DNA of 64,000 bases from an uncultured Lactobacillus sp. (GCA_910589675.1 CAJUTO010000001.1:1-64000); one strand, 5' to 3'. Positions 19,525-30,652 are shown, counted from the stretch's first letter. Notes: a model not told the origin generated them from the sequence alone. Program-made: numbers and translations.

Positions 19525-20062
19525 ATCTATGCATCCATGAAACAAAAATTTCATTAATTCCAAATACCATTAACCAAAATGCTACTAAGTAAACTAAAGT
19601 AATAGCAGCTAACATTGGGTTAAATAGTAAAGCAAAAGCAATAATTAAACTAATGATGTTTAAAATTAAGCAAAGAACAAAGTATCCAGTTGAATATTCA
19701 CGTAAGTGCCATGAGAAAATGATCCCAATAATCGAATCAGCTAAGAACCAGATAGCAAATAAAATAGCTAAAGTTAATCCCCCAATTTCACGTGAACATA
19801 GGAACAAAACACCAATTACAATATCAATAATTGCAGAAATTATTGTTACCCAGCTCAAATCAAAAATATTATGAAATTTAACATATGCTGAAATCCAAAT
19901 TAGACCTTGTAAGATTGATAAAATACCAAATACAAATACAAATGCTTGTAAACCACGACCAGGGTAGCGTAATAACAAGAACGATGCTATAACAAACAAA
20001 ATTCCTGCTATAAATGAGCCCCAATCAAAGCCTTGATGTCTAGAATTATAAATGTCGTTCAT
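19523..20062 (-). CDS. HdeD/DUF308-family membrane protein
   Basis: The 179-aa protein is almost all membrane: about six hydrophobic helices with short loops, in the pattern of DUF308 (HdeD-like) proteins. E. coli HdeD is tied to acid resistance, but no biochemical function is settled for the family. It has a GGGAGG site before the ATG, is 49 bases downstream of uvrA, and is closed by a strong terminator. A role in acid or envelope stress in this acid-producing bacterium is only a guess. Confidence 0.85.
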   Translation of the reverse strand: MNDIYNSRHQGFDWGSFIAGILFVIASFLLLRYPGRGLQAFVFVFGILSILQGLIWISAYVKFHNIFDLSWVTIISAIIDIVIGVLFLCSREIGGLTLAILFAIWFLADSIIGIIFSWHLREYSTGYFVLCLILNIISLIIAFALLFNPMLAAITLVYLVAFWLMVFGINEIFVSWMHR

Positions 20063-20111
20063 TTTTATATCCTCCCAGATAATATTCTACACTTAATTTT
20101 CTAAAACACCA

Positions 20112-22979
20112 TTAACTTTCCCCTTGCTCCTTTTTATTATTTATCATTTGCTTAGTTAACTCAGTATCTCTTTCAAGGACAGGTTTTAAATATTGGCCAG
20201 TATAACTTTCTTTTACTTGAGCAACTTCTTCTGGAGTACCAGTAGCCACAACTTGTCCACCGCCATCTCCTCCTTCGGGCCCCAAATCTATTAGCCAATC
20301 TGCATTTTTAATGACGTCTAAGTTATGTTCAATAATTAAAACTGTATTTCCTTCATCAACTAAGCGCTGCAATACCTCTAACAGACGTTTAATGTCATCA
20401 GTGTGCAACCCTGTTGTAGGTTCATCCAAGATATAGAAGTTATTCCCAGTAGAAAGTTTTTGTAATTCAGAAGCCAACTTCATTCTTTGTGCTTCCCCAC
20501 CAGACAAAGTAGTTGCTGATTGTCCTAACTTTACATATCCTAATCCTACATCAACAATTGTTTGTAACTTACGATGAATTTTAGGAATATTTTCAAAGAA
20601 TTTGCATGCTTCGTTAATTGTCATGTTTAAAACTTGAGAAATATTTTTTTCACGGTAGGTTACTTCTAAGGTTTCTGAGTTATATCTTGTTCCGTGACAA
20701 ACTTCGCAAGGGACATACACATCAGGCAAAAAATTCATTTCTATCTTAATAATTCCATCTCCATGACATGCTTCACAGCGCCCGCCCTTAACGTTAAAAG
20801 AAAACCTAGCCTTAGTATAGCCACGCATTTTTGCTTCATTAGTCTGGGCAAATAAAGTACGAATATCATCAAATACACTAGTATATGTGGCTGGATTACT
20901 ACGCGGAGTTCGTCCAATAGGACTTTGATCAATATCTATAATTTTTTCGATATTTTTATATCCCTTAATTGATTCATACTTACCGGGCTTTGCAGAGTTA
21001 TTATTTAACTTCTGTGCCAGAGCACGTTTCAAAATTAAGTTAACTAATGTTGATTTTCCGGAACCTGATACTCCGGTTACAACAACTAATTTACCTAAAG
21101 GAAAATCGACAGAGATATTTTTTAAATTATTTTCTTTTGCACCAGTAATAGTTATTTTCTTACCGTTACCTTTTCTTCGCTCTAATGGAACTGGAACAAT
21201 CTTTTTACCTGATAAGTACTCCCCAGTTAAAGAATGGGGATTCTTCATTACTTCTTCAGGCGTACCTGCAGCCATCACTTTTCCGCCGTATACTCCGGCT
21301 CCCGGTCCCATATCAACTAAGTAATCGGCTTGCTTCATGGTTTCATCATCATGTTCTACTACAATTAGAGAATTTCCAAGATCTCTCATTTTCTTAAGGG
21401 AAGAAATAAGACGATCATTGTCACGCTGATGAAGACCAATTGATGGTTCATCTAGAATATACATAACGCCTGACAAGTTAGAACCAATTTGAGTTGCTAG
21501 TCTAATTCTTTGCGCTTCTCCACCAGATAGAGTGCCAGCAGAACGAGATAAAGTAAGATAGTCTAATCCAACATTAATTAAAAATGTCAAACGATCCCGT
21601 ACTTCTTTCAAAATTGGCTTAGCAATCATTTCTTCTTGTTCACTTAATTTAACTGAATTGAAAAATTCTAATGCTTTTGCAATCGAAAGATCAGATGCTT
21701 CAGCAATATCTTTACCATTTACTTTCACGGCTAAAGCCTTTTCATTCAATCTTTTACCATGACAAGTTGAACAAGTCAGTTCAGTCATATACTTACCCAT
21801 TGCATCACGCATGAATTTAGACATTGGATGGTGGTATCGACGATTGATATTATTTAAAATTCCTTCAAATTCTTGAACTGTATCGTTTACACCAAAGTCT
21901 CCTTCGAGATGGAATTTTATTTTCTTTCCTTTAGATCCATTTAAAATTAAATCCTTTTGTCTTTTAGTTAATTTTTTATATGGTTTATCTAAGGGGATTT
22001 TCAAGGCTGTACAGGCTTGTTCTAACATCGCTGTATAGTACTTAGAGTTAGCCCAAGGAACTAAAGCTCCTTCACCTAATGACTTATCCTTATCAGGAAT
22101 TACTAAATCTTCATCTACTGAAAGCTTCATACCTAGTCCATCACAATCAGGACAAGCTCCAAAAGGCGCATTGAATGAAAATAAACGCGGTTCCATTTCA
22201 CCAACAGTAAAACCACAAATCGGACAAGCATAGTATTCTGAAAAGTTAATGCGTTCTCCCTTAATCACATCAACATCCATGTAACCATCGGCTAAACGAA
22301 GGGCTGCTTCTACCGAATCAAATAACCGACTACGAATATTTTCTTTAACAATTAGACGATCCACAACAATATCAATACTGTGTCGCTTGTTTTTATCTAG
22401 CTCAAACTCATCAGTAATTTCATGCATTTCGCCATCTACAATTACCCGTACATACCCCGCACGCTGAATTCGCTTAAATACCTCTTTATGTTCTCCTCTT
22501 TTAGAACGGATAACTGGAGCTAAAATTTGAATTCTACTTCTTTCAGGCAAATCCATTACTCGATCCACCATTTGATCTACGCTTTGTCTTTCAATTAAAG
22601 TTCCATCATTGGGACAAATCGGATGACCTACACGAGCCCACAATAAACGTAAATAATCGTTAATTTCTGTTACGGTTCCGACCGTTGAGCGTGGATTATG
22701 TGATGTCGTCTTTTGATCAATTGAGATTGCGGGATTTAATCCATCAATTGAGTCAACATCAGCTTTATCCATTTGCCCTAAAAATTGTCTAGCATAACTT
22801 GATAACGATTCTACATATCGTCTTCTACCTTCAGCATATAAGGTATCAAATGCCAGTGAACTTTTTCCAGAGCCCGATAAACCAGTAATAACTACTAATT
22901 TATCCTTTGGAATTGATAAACTGATATCTTTTAAATTGTGTTCCCGTGCTCCGTGAATAACAATTTTATCATTTACCAT
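20112..22979 (-). CDS. uvrA: Excinuclease ABC subunit A
   Basis: UvrA (955 aa) is the damage-sensing ATPase of nucleotide excision repair. Two ABC modules are seen: Walker [16 protein letters not shown] near residue 35 and [12 protein letters not shown] near 640, with signature [12 protein letters not shown] and [12 protein letters not shown]. Zinc-binding cysteine pairs appear in CPICGF/CPDCDG, CSTCHG, and CEACHG/CEVCHG. It follows uvrB by 14 bases on the same strand, so both are expected to share the SOS-controlled promoter upstream of uvrB. Confidence 0.98.
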   Translation of the reverse strand: MVNDKIVIHGAREHNLKDISLSIPKDKLVVITGLSGSGKSSLAFDTLYAEGRRRYVESLSSYARQFLGQMDKADVDSIDGLNPAISIDQKTTSHNPRSTVGTVTEINDYLRLLWARVGHPICPNDGTLIERQSVDQMVDRVMDLPERSRIQILAPVIRSKRGEHKEVFKRIQRAGYVRVIVDGEMHEITDEFELDKNKRHSIDIVVDRLIVKENIRSRLFDSVEAALRLADGYMDVDVIKGERINFSEYYACPICGFTVGEMEPRLFSFNAPFGACPDCDGLGMKLSVDEDLVIPDKDKSLGEGALVPWANSKYYTAMLEQACTALKIPLDKPYKKLTKRQKDLILNGSKGKKIKFHLEGDFGVNDTVQEFEGILNNINRRYHHPMSKFMRDAMGKYMTELTCSTCHGKRLNEKALAVKVNGKDIAEASDLSIAKALEFFNSVKLSEQEEMIAKPILKEVRDRLTFLINVGLDYLTLSRSAGTLSGGEAQRIRLATQIGSNLSGVMYILDEPSIGLHQRDNDRLISSLKKMRDLGNSLIVVEHDDETMKQADYLVDMGPGAGVYGGKVMAAGTPEEVMKNPHSLTGEYLSGKKIVPVPLERRKGNGKKITITGAKENNLKNISVDFPLGKLVVVTGVSGSGKSTLVNLILKRALAQKLNNNSAKPGKYESIKGYKNIEKIIDIDQSPIGRTPRSNPATYTSVFDDIRTLFAQTNEAKMRGYTKARFSFNVKGGRCEACHGDGIIKIEMNFLPDVYVPCEVCHGTRYNSETLEVTYREKNISQVLNMTINEACKFFENIPKIHRKLQTIVDVGLGYVKLGQSATTLSGGEAQRMKLASELQKLSTGNNFYILDEPTTGLHTDDIKRLLEVLQRLVDEGNTVLIIEHNLDVIKNADWLIDLGPEGGDGGGQVVATGTPEEVAQVKESYTGQYLKPVLERDTELTKQMINNKKEQGES

Positions 22980-22993
22980 TTAACTATCCTCCT

Positions 22994-25009
22994 CTACTTT
23001 TTCTTTTCATGCACCTGTTTTTTTAAGTCCATAATTGCATCACGCAAGTTAGCCGCTTCTTCAAAGTCCAACTTTTTAGCAGCTTCCTGCATTTGTGCAG
23101 TTAAAGTCTTAATCATATTTTGTTTTTGCTTCTTAGTCAATTCATCAAAGTTTAGGTCAGCAAAACTTTCTTTATTCTCTTTATCATCACTATCCTTAGT
23201 GATAGAAATTACATCTCTAATTGGCTTAACGATAGTTTTAGGAGTAATGCCGTGTTCTTTGTTGAATTTCATTTGTAGACTACGTCTTCTCTCCGTAGCG
23301 TCAATTGCTTCACGCATCGAATCAGTAATCGAATCAGCATACATAATTACCTTACCATTTGAATTTCGAGCAGCACGTCCAATTGTTTGAACCAAAGGTC
23401 TGGTAGAGCGAAGAAAACCTTCTTTATCAGCATCTAGAATTGCAACTAGAGACACTTCAGGAACATCGATACCTTCCCTTAAAAGATTAATCCCTATTAG
23501 TACATCAAATTTTCCTAGCCTTAAATCTCTAATAATTTCAAGACGTTCTAAAGTTTTGATATCAGAATGTAGATATCGTACTTTTATACCCAAATCCTTT
23601 AAATAGTCAGTTAAGTCTTCGGCCATTTTCTTAGTTAAAGTTGTAACAAAAACACGCTCATTACGTTCAATACGCTTATTAACTTCACCAACTAAATCGT
23701 CGATTTGTCCCTTAATTGGTCTAACCTCAATTTCAGGATCAAGTAATCCAGTAGGACGAATAATTTGCTCAACCTTGTGATCAGTTTGATTAAGTTCATA
23801 ATCACCTGGAGTTGCTGATACATACATGATTTGATTTACATGTTTTTCAAACTCTTCTAATTTTAAAGGTCGGTTATCTAAAGCAGATGGAAGTCTAAAA
23901 CCATAATCAATTAAGGTTTGCTTACGTGCCCTATCTCCATTGTACATTGCCTTTAGTTCTGGCATTGTGGCATGTGATTCATCAATTAAAATTAAGAAGT
24001 CATCAGGAAAGAAATCTAACAAGGTATGTGGTGGCTGTCCAGCTTTTCGTCCTTCCATGTGTCTAGAGTAGTTTTCAATTCCATTAGTGTAGCCAACTTC
24101 ACTCATCATTTCCATATCATAAGTGGTTCTTTGTTTAATTCGTTGAGCTTCTAAAAGTTTTCCTTCCCCTTCGAACTTTTTCACCTGAATATTCATTTCA
24201 TCTTTAATTGAGGTCAAAGCTCTTTCCATAATTTGTTCATTAGTAACAAAGTGAGTGGCTGGGAAAATAGAAACTTGTTCCCGCTCTCCAATTACTTCAC
24301 CAGTTAAAGAATCTACTTCAACAATTCGGTCAATCTCATCACCAAAAAATTCAACTCTAAATGCATGATCAGAATATCCTGCTGGAAAAATTTCTACTAC
24401 ATCACCGCGTACTCTAAAGCGCCCACGCTGAAAATCAATATCATTACGATCATATTGAATATTTACTAAATCTCGTAATAGCACATCTCGGCTAATCTCT
24501 TGGCCTTCAGATAGAGATACTACACTAGCCGCATACTCTCTCGGATCACCTAAACCATAAATACATGATACTGACGCCACAACAATTACATCATTTCTCG
24601 ACATTAAATCACTAGTGGTCTTATGCCGTAATTGATCAATTTCATCATTAATTGATGAATCTTTCTCAATATAAGTATCAGATTGTGGTACATAAGCTTC
24701 TGGTTGATAGTAATCGTAATAAGACACAAAATAATCAACGGCATTCTTAGGGAAAAATTCTTTAAATTCACCATACAGTTGACCAACCAAAGTTTTATTA
24801 TGAGAAATTACTAAAGTTGGCTTATTTAGCTTAGCTATTACATTTGCCATAGTAAAAGTCTTACCGGTTCCAGTAGCACCTTCTAGGATTTGTGCTTTTT
24901 CTCCTTGCTCAAATCCATCAGTCAACTTTTTAATTGCTTGCTCTTGATCTCCTGCTGGTTGAAATTTAGAGACAAGTTCAAATTTTTTATTTTTTTGTCG
25001 TCTAATCAT
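22994..25009 (-). CDS. uvrB: Excinuclease ABC subunit B
   Basis: UvrB (671 aa) is the damage-verifying helicase-like subunit that pairs with UvrA, then UvrC. The Walker A motif GATGTGKTF is near residue 41, the beta-hairpin region [20 protein letters not shown] follows near 98, and helicase motifs (LLIDESH-like [22 protein letters not shown]) and the C-terminal UVR motif (about 625-665) are all present. The ribosome binding site GGAGG is 7 bases upstream. The upstream gap holds a LexA-type box and the pgm terminator. Confidence 0.98.
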   Translation of the reverse strand: MIRRQKNKKFELVSKFQPAGDQEQAIKKLTDGFEQGEKAQILEGATGTGKTFTMANVIAKLNKPTLVISHNKTLVGQLYGEFKEFFPKNAVDYFVSYYDYYQPEAYVPQSDTYIEKDSSINDEIDQLRHKTTSDLMSRNDVIVVASVSCIYGLGDPREYAASVVSLSEGQEISRDVLLRDLVNIQYDRNDIDFQRGRFRVRGDVVEIFPAGYSDHAFRVEFFGDEIDRIVEVDSLTGEVIGEREQVSIFPATHFVTNEQIMERALTSIKDEMNIQVKKFEGEGKLLEAQRIKQRTTYDMEMMSEVGYTNGIENYSRHMEGRKAGQPPHTLLDFFPDDFLILIDESHATMPELKAMYNGDRARKQTLIDYGFRLPSALDNRPLKLEEFEKHVNQIMYVSATPGDYELNQTDHKVEQIIRPTGLLDPEIEVRPIKGQIDDLVGEVNKRIERNERVFVTTLTKKMAEDLTDYLKDLGIKVRYLHSDIKTLERLEIIRDLRLGKFDVLIGINLLREGIDVPEVSLVAILDADKEGFLRSTRPLVQTIGRAARNSNGKVIMYADSITDSMREAIDATERRRSLQMKFNKEHGITPKTIVKPIRDVISITKDSDDKENKESFADLNFDELTKKQKQNMIKTLTAQMQEAAKKLDFEEAANLRDAIMDLKKQVHEKKK

Positions 25010-25023
25010 TTTTCATCCTCCGC

Positions 25024-25053
25024 AAAAAAAGTTGGACTAAAATAGCCCAACTT
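25024..25053 (-). terminator. Terminator of pgm, inside the uvrB leader region
   Basis: AAGTTGG pairs with CCAACTT (25047-25053 with 25029-25035), extended by CTA/TAG, followed by seven T residues on the minus strand. It lies between pgm and uvrB and ends just before the uvrB ribosome binding site. Confidence 0.8.
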
Positions 25054-25054
25054 C

Positions 25055-25060
25055 TATATA
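25055..25060 (-). promoter_or_regulatory. Candidate -10 box of uvrBA
   Basis: TATATA on the minus strand, about 19 bases downstream of the LexA-type box, which would cover the -35 region (TTCGCT, 18-base spacing, weak). Initiation near 25048 would fall within the left arm of the pgm terminator. Confidence 0.4.
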
Positions 25061-25080
25061 ACGTATTCATTTTACTACAG

Positions 25081-25094
25081 CGAACGTATTTTCG
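25081..25094. promoter_or_regulatory. LexA (SOS) box of uvrBA
   Basis: CGAACGTATTTTCG differs from the Gram-positive consensus CGAAC-N4-GTTCG by one base. It lies upstream of uvrB, in a gap with no other use, matching the known SOS control of uvrBA in Firmicutes. Confidence 0.65.
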
Positions 25095-25107
25095 CACTAT
25101 TTTTGCA

Positions 25108-26832
25108 TTACTTTAATAAATTAGCTAATGCATCTTGATACTCTTCTGCAGCTTTTTCTGCAGTTTCAATATCTTTCTTATTTACTCCAACATAAGCCTT
25201 GATTACAGGTTCAGTTCCTGATGGACGAAGAGCAACCCAAGTTTCATCATCTAAGAAGTACTTCAAAACGTTAGACTTAGGGAAACCAGTTAATGGAGTT
25301 TTCTTTCCATCTTCAATAGTTTCTTGGGTTTCGAAGTCTTGAATCTTAACAACCTTTGCATCATTAATTTCAGTTAAATGTTCTTTACGTAACTTACTCA
25401 TTAATTCAGCCATCTTCTTTTGACCACCAATACCAGGCATTTCGATAGCCTTAGTAATTTCGTAAGCTACACCATATTTTTGCCAGATTTCTTGTAACCC
25501 ATCAAAAACAGTCATTCCTTTAGATGCATAGTAACTTGCTACTTCTGCAAACATTAATGCACCTTGCATAGCATCTTTATCTCTAGCGAATGGCTTGAAT
25601 AAGTAACCGTAACTTTCTTCAAATCCCATCAAGAATTTACCGTCATTTTCTTTATTCATCCGGTCAACTTCTTCACCAATGTACTTGAATCCAGTTAGCA
25701 CATGCTTAGTTTTAATACCAAAATCATCAGCGATCTTAAATGGAAGTGCACTTGAAACTACTGAAGTCACTAATTCATAGTCGGATGAAAGAGTTCCGTT
25801 TTCCTTCATATGAACTAATAAGTAATAAGCCATTAATGTAGCAATTTGATTACCAGTTAAAACTTGGAAATCACCATCTGATTTTCTAACAGCAGCACCC
25901 ATTCTATCAGCATCTGGATCCGTTGCAATAATAACATTTGCATCAACTTCATTAGCAAGCTTAAATCCTGGTTCAAATACATCACGATACTCTGGATTAG
26001 GTTTGATAGTTGTAGGGAATTCTGGATCAATAATGGATTGGTTTGGAACTGGAATCACATTGTCAAAACCACCTTGTCTGAATGCACGATCATATAGCAT
26101 CTTTCCAGTACCATGTAATGGAGTGTAGATAATCTTTAATTTATCAGCATTAGCCTTAACCATTTCAGGATCAACAGTAACATCCTTTAAACGAGCTAAG
26201 TATGCTTCATCTACATCTTCACCAATCAATTGTAGCGTGCCATTAGCCCGTAGTTCTTCCACAGGAGCAGCTTTAACACTAAAAATGTCATCAACTTTTT
26301 GAGCATAAGCAAACAAACGGTCAGCATTTTCTGGCGCCATTTGAGCACCATCTTCACCATAAACCTTATAACCATTATATTGTTTAGCATTATGTGAAGC
26401 AGTGATGTTAATTCCAGCAAAGGTATTTAAGTGACGGACAGCAAATGATAATTCAGGAGTTGGTCTCAAATCATCAAATAAGTATACATGAATTCCATGT
26501 GCACCTAAAATACGAGCTGCGTGTTCGGCGAATTCTCTTGAGTGATAGCGTGAATCAAAAGAAATTGCAACGCCACGTTTCTTAGCTTCTTCACCATTTT
26601 CATCAATTAGTCTTGCAAGACCTTCGGTTACTCTTCCCACAGTAAACAAATTAATTCTGTTTGTACCAGGTTCAAGTCTACCTCTCATCCCGGCAGTACC
26701 AAAATTAATATCTTGTCCGAAAGCATCTTCAATCCACTTTTCATCTTTACCTAGATCATTTAATTGATCTTTTAAATAATCGGGTAAATTATTTGCATTA
26801 GTCCATTGACTATAAATTTCTTTTGCGTTCAT
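25108..26832 (-). CDS. pgm: Phospho-sugar mutase (alpha-phosphoglucomutase)
   Basis: This 574-aa enzyme converts glucose-1-phosphate and glucose-6-phosphate (PgcA-type, possibly also mannose phosphates). The phosphoserine loop is in TASHNAKQYNGYKVYG near residue 145; the metal loop DPDADRMG near 305 and the sugar-binding GFEESYGYL near 405 are clear, and the phosphate-binding RPSGTEP near 540 is intact. It is the exit step of the Leloir pathway, and lies just downstream of the gal genes, but the gap of 126 bases and an inverted repeat suggest it is separately transcribed. It ends at a terminator before uvrB. Confidence 0.95.
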   Translation of the reverse strand: MNAKEIYSQWTNANNLPDYLKDQLNDLGKDEKWIEDAFGQDINFGTAGMRGRLEPGTNRINLFTVGRVTEGLARLIDENGEEAKKRGVAISFDSRYHSREFAEHAARILGAHGIHVYLFDDLRPTPELSFAVRHLNTFAGINITASHNAKQYNGYKVYGEDGAQMAPENADRLFAYAQKVDDIFSVKAAPVEELRANGTLQLIGEDVDEAYLARLKDVTVDPEMVKANADKLKIIYTPLHGTGKMLYDRAFRQGGFDNVIPVPNQSIIDPEFPTTIKPNPEYRDVFEPGFKLANEVDANVIIATDPDADRMGAAVRKSDGDFQVLTGNQIATLMAYYLLVHMKENGTLSSDYELVTSVVSSALPFKIADDFGIKTKHVLTGFKYIGEEVDRMNKENDGKFLMGFEESYGYLFKPFARDKDAMQGALMFAEVASYYASKGMTVFDGLQEIWQKYGVAYEITKAIEMPGIGGQKKMAELMSKLRKEHLTEINDAKVVKIQDFETQETIEDGKKTPLTGFPKSNVLKYFLDDETWVALRPSGTEPVIKAYVGVNKKDIETAEKAAEEYQDALANLLK

Positions 26833-26848
26833 AATTTCCTCTTTACGT

Positions 26849-26919
26849 AAATTTTATGGTTTCATCTGCTATTTTAACGCAACTCATTGTGAAATTGCTA
26901 TCATATAACCATAAAATTT
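26849..26919. repeat. Inverted repeat in the galM-pgm gap
   Basis: Perfect 13-base arms AAATTTTATGGTT (26849-26861) and AACCATAAAATTT (26907-26919), separated by 45 bases, bracket the likely pgm promoter area (TAAAAT on the minus strand near 26873). It may act as a weak terminator for galM or a regulatory structure. Confidence 0.5.
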
Positions 26920-26958
26920 TTCTATGCATCAAAGATACTTATGACCCTTACTTTATAA

Positions 26959-27945
26959 TTACTTGAAATTCCAGTTGATTTCACGTTCAAACTTTTCATA
27001 AGGAAGTAACGTAATCTCTCCTAAATCGGTTCCCTCCGCAGGTGGACATTGAGCTTCTAATGTAATTCCATCATACTGTCCAATATTATTTGCCACACCA
27101 GTATAATTAAAGTGATTAGCTGTATACATCACAATTGCAGGTGCATTCGTAGTCATAATCATTTGATGATTTTTTGATGTTAAGATTGCAGCTGGCTGCA
27201 TCCCATTTAAGATAAAAGGATGATCTAAACCATTACGCAATTTAATTTGGTCATCGTCACTGTTTAAAGCTAGAGAAATTCTCTTTTTCTTTCTAAAGTC
27301 AAAAGGAGTATTTTTGACATTTTTCATCCCTTGATTCGGTAAGCCATCTTCACCAACAGGCAAATAATAGTCAGCTGCAAGTTGTAGTTCTAAGTCAGCT
27401 GCTTTTTCTCCTAAATTAAAATAAGTATGATTAGCTGGATTAAAAATCGTCAATTGATCACTTACAGCTGTAAGTATATAAGTTAGGTTGTTCTCATTAT
27501 CTAACTTATACCGAGCATGTAATTTCATATTACCAGAATAACCATTCTCACCATCTGCATCAAAAAGGAAAAAGTCAGCTTGAGCCTCTTGATCCGAATT
27601 CTTTAACTTAAAACTCCAAATCTTCATGTCAGTCCCAAGACCTCCATGAATATGATTTTTTCCATCATTTTGAGGCAATTGCTGGATCTGTCTTCCACGT
27701 CTCCATTGTCCTAAACGAACACGACCACAAATCCGACCAACTGTCCCACCTAAAAAGTTTCTTTCTTTTGAATAATCTTCTGGACTATTCAAAGTCAAAA
27801 TCATATTCTCCTGATTCAGTAAGACTTTTTCTAAAGTAGCGCCATAATTAAGAATATTAACTTGCATTCCATAATCGTTTTCAAGGCTAATCTCACACAA
27901 GTCTTGGCTATCTTTACGTCCATACTTTTCAAAACTAGTTTTCAT
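26959..27945 (-). CDS. galM: Aldose 1-epimerase (galactose mutarotase)
   Basis: GalM (328 aa) interconverts the alpha and beta forms of galactose so that GalK can use the alpha form. The family pattern is visible: NYGATLEKVLL, GGTVGRICGR, NHTYFNLG with the catalytic histidine near residue 170, and LEAQCPPAEG near the C-terminus with the catalytic glutamate. It directly follows galT (gap 0) and is the last gene of the galKTM unit. The product acts in the cytoplasm. Confidence 0.93.
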   Translation of the reverse strand: MKTSFEKYGRKDSQDLCEISLENDYGMQVNILNYGATLEKVLLNQENMILTLNSPEDYSKERNFLGGTVGRICGRVRLGQWRRGRQIQQLPQNDGKNHIHGGLGTDMKIWSFKLKNSDQEAQADFFLFDADGENGYSGNMKLHARYKLDNENNLTYILTAVSDQLTIFNPANHTYFNLGEKAADLELQLAADYYLPVGEDGLPNQGMKNVKNTPFDFRKKKRISLALNSDDDQIKLRNGLDHPFILNGMQPAAILTSKNHQMIMTTNAPAIVMYTANHFNYTGVANNIGQYDGITLEAQCPPAEGTDLGEITLLPYEKFEREINWNFK

Positions 27946-29415
27946 TTACCTATCTACCTCGCTTATTAAAGCATCAGTAAACTTTTGCCACCCTATTTCT
28001 CCATCTTTATTATTCTTAAAAACACCTGCACACTCGAGTACTTGATCAAATATTTCGACTAAGGCTTGCTGTAAAATAGAGTCGACATTTTCTTTGGCAA
28101 TTTGAGAATCTGCTTTCAGTTTTCTAGCCCAATCAAGGTGACTATCAGCTATTCTATTATCTTGATTAAGTAAATACTTCTTAACTTCCTCTAATTCTCC
28201 TTTAAGTCTCCCAGGTAAAATTGCCCTACCCATCACTTCGATTAAACCAATATTTTCTTTTTTAATATGCCAAAGTTCAGCATGTGGGTGGAAAATTCCT
28301 AATGGATATTCATCACTAGTATTATTATCACGAAGAACCAAATCCAAAATAAATCTATCACCTTCACGGTGCATAATTGGCGTAACAGTATGATGTTTAC
28401 TATTACCTTCAAAAGCCTTAACTTGACGAGCGGGATCACTATAATGATCCCAAAAATTAATAATCTTACTACCTAAATCAATTAAATCTAATGAATTTTT
28501 ACTAATTAAGCGCAGATCACTCATTGGCCAATCGACTATGCCAGCTTTAACTTCAGGATATTTTTCAAAATAAATTTCTTTTTTTATTTTGGCCTTCATC
28601 ATTGGAAAAATATGACGTCCACCTTGGTAATGTTCATGAGCTAGCATTGAACCACCGACAATTGGCAAATCTGCATTTGAACCAACAAAATATTCAGGCA
28701 GCTGCTTTTCAATATCAACTAAATTAATTAAAGTTTGTTGATTAATAATCATTGGGATATGCTTTTGATCCAAGAAAATACAATGCTCATTAAAATAAGC
28801 ATATGGTGAATATTGAAAGCCCCAAGGTCTACCACCGATCATCATCCGGATTATTCGTAAATTGCTACGAGCATTTTTTCCATATCCGCCTAGATAGCCT
28901 TCATTTTCTAAGCACAGCGCACATTTGGGATACTTGTTTTCCACATTATGAGCTGCAGCTGCTATTGCTTTAGGATCTTTTTCAGGTTTTGAAAGATTAA
29001 TGGTGATTTCTAATGCATGGTTCTTAGAACTTTTTCCAGAAAAAACAATATTTTTAGCAATAGCTTCTTTTTTAACATAATTATTGTCAACACAAAGTCG
29101 ATAAAACCAATCAGTTGCAGTCTTAGGCGACTTTTGCATCTTTTCCCAGAAAATTTCATTTACCTTTGAAGGTGCTGGTATTTTTAAATCATATAATTCA
29201 TCATTCAGAACTTCCCGTGAGGTAACATCATCAGGAATAATTTTATGGTCCACAGCCATTTGAACAAGTTGCTTTACCGGTGAGAGATTTTCATCATATT
29301 CTTCATCTTTATCTCCTACCAAAGCCTTAATTTTATTAACTAGGTAAACATAATCTAGTTCTTTATACGTTCCACTATCAATCACTTCATATGCAAATTT
29401 TTCAATAACTTTCAT
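27946..29415 (-). CDS. galT: UDP-glucose-hexose-1-phosphate uridylyltransferase, type 2
   Basis: GalT (489 aa) exchanges galactose-1-phosphate with UDP-glucose. The length and the run of GRHIFPMMKAK, HHTVTPIMHREGDRF, and EYPLGIFHPHAELWHIKKENIGLIEVMGRAILP are typical of the Firmicute type-2 GalT, which differs from the 350-aa enterobacterial form. It has an AGGGG ribosome binding site, starts 18 bases after galK, and abuts galM. It remains intact, while galK upstream appears broken. Confidence 0.95.
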   Translation of the reverse strand: MKVIEKFAYEVIDSGTYKELDYVYLVNKIKALVGDKDEEYDENLSPVKQLVQMAVDHKIIPDDVTSREVLNDELYDLKIPAPSKVNEIFWEKMQKSPKTATDWFYRLCVDNNYVKKEAIAKNIVFSGKSSKNHALEITINLSKPEKDPKAIAAAAHNVENKYPKCALCLENEGYLGGYGKNARSNLRIIRMMIGGRPWGFQYSPYAYFNEHCIFLDQKHIPMIINQQTLINLVDIEKQLPEYFVGSNADLPIVGGSMLAHEHYQGGRHIFPMMKAKIKKEIYFEKYPEVKAGIVDWPMSDLRLISKNSLDLIDLGSKIINFWDHYSDPARQVKAFEGNSKHHTVTPIMHREGDRFILDLVLRDNNTSDEYPLGIFHPHAELWHIKKENIGLIEVMGRAILPGRLKGELEEVKKYLLNQDNRIADSHLDWARKLKADSQIAKENVDSILQQALVEIFDQVLECAGVFKNNKDGEIGWQKFTDALISEVDR

Positions 29416-29433
29416 TTTTGTAGCCCCTTAAGT

Positions 29434-30602
29434 CTAAATTTTTTTAGTTCCATCTACAATTTCTGCGTCATAGAAACTTGCATCATAACCTACTTTATCG
29501 CGATATATTTTACCAACATTTTTCTTAAAAGCTTCTGCTTTGTCTTTTTTCACAATTGCAATTGCACTGCCACCAAAACCGCCGCCAATCATTCTGGCAC
29601 CTAAAACACCATCTTGTTTCCAAGCAGCTTCTGCTAGCGTATCCAGCTCTTTACCTGTTACTTCATAATCATAGTGGAGAGAAACATGAGATGCATTTAT
29701 CAAATGACCCAATTTTTCAAGATCATTATCCTTCATAGCCTTAGTTGCTCTGATCGTTCTTTCATTTTCATTAACTGCATGACGAGCACGTTTTATCTCT
29801 GTCTCATCATCAATTAAATATGCATATTCATCAAAAGTCTGACTATCTAATTCACCTAAAGAAGTAATATCAAGCGCAGTCTGTAATTTTTCTAAGGCAT
29901 TCTTACATTCTCTCACCCGATCATTGTAGGCCGAATCAGCTAGTGTATGCTCTTTATTGGTAGACATAATAATAATTTCATAGTCTCCTAACTTAAGAGG
30001 CAGATATTCATATTCCATGGTGTTGCAGTCAAGGAAAATTGCACTATCTTTCTTACCCATAATGCAGGCAAATTGATCCATAATTCCCGAGTTTAAACCG
30101 ACAAATTCATTTTCTGTTTTTTGACCAAGTCGGGCTAAGTCTGGTCGATTAATATCTAAATCAAATTCATCTTTTAAGATCATCCCCATTAACATTTCAA
30201 TGGCTGCACTTGAAGATAAACCAGATCCGGAAGGTAAATCAGCCTTAATATATAAATTAAAACCATGATTAATCTTATTTCCATCTTCTCTTTGTCGTAA
30301 ATAAGTTATCATTCCTTTAAAATAATTTGCCCAGAATCGATCATCTTTTTCTACGGTATCGTCATTTAAGTCAAATTCTACAATTTCACTATCTATATTA
30401 CCTGAATAAAGACAAACTTTATTATCATTTCTTGGACCATAAACACCATAAACACCTAAACTAATTGCTGCTGGAAAAACATGTCCTCCATTATAGTCAG
30501 TATGCTCTCCAATCACATTAATTCGGCCGGGTGAAAAAATACATCTTTTTCATTTTTACCAAATACTTTTTGATAATTTTTAATCAATTCATCTTTATTC
30601 AT
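29434..30602 (-). pseudogene. galK: Galactokinase, with an apparent -1 frameshift near its start
   Basis: Galactokinase phosphorylates alpha-galactose. From the GTG at 30516 a long open frame of 360 aa carries GEHTDYNGG, LPSGSGLSSSAA and GGGFGGSA, but it lacks the first 29 residues. The natural start is ATG at 30602, with a GAGG site; it reads 29 codons and stops at TGA 30515. Adding one T to the T6 run (A6 at 30534-30539) restores VFFSPGRINVIGEHTDY, the full galactokinase signature, and a 389-aa protein. Translation restarting at the GTG would lack the catalytic arginine of the PGR motif. A sequencing error or slippage correction is possible. Confidence 0.8.
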
Positions 30603-30632
30603 AATTTTTACCTCGTAAATCAATCAGTTATA

Positions 30633-30646
30633 TGTAATCGTTTTCA
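30633..30646. promoter_or_regulatory. Catabolite (cre) or GalR operator site of the gal operon
   Basis: TGTAATCGTTTTCA fits the CcpA site consensus TGWNANCGNTNWCA at every position. It lies just downstream of the gal -10 box. LacI-family repressors bind similar sites, so the GalR-like protein next door may use it instead. Confidence 0.7.
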
Positions 30647-30652
30647 CAAATT

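Noticed and set aside
23500..24800. Open frames on the opposite strand of uvrB and other genes
   Set aside because: Short, without ribosome binding sites or family patterns; they are shadows of the strong coding frames.
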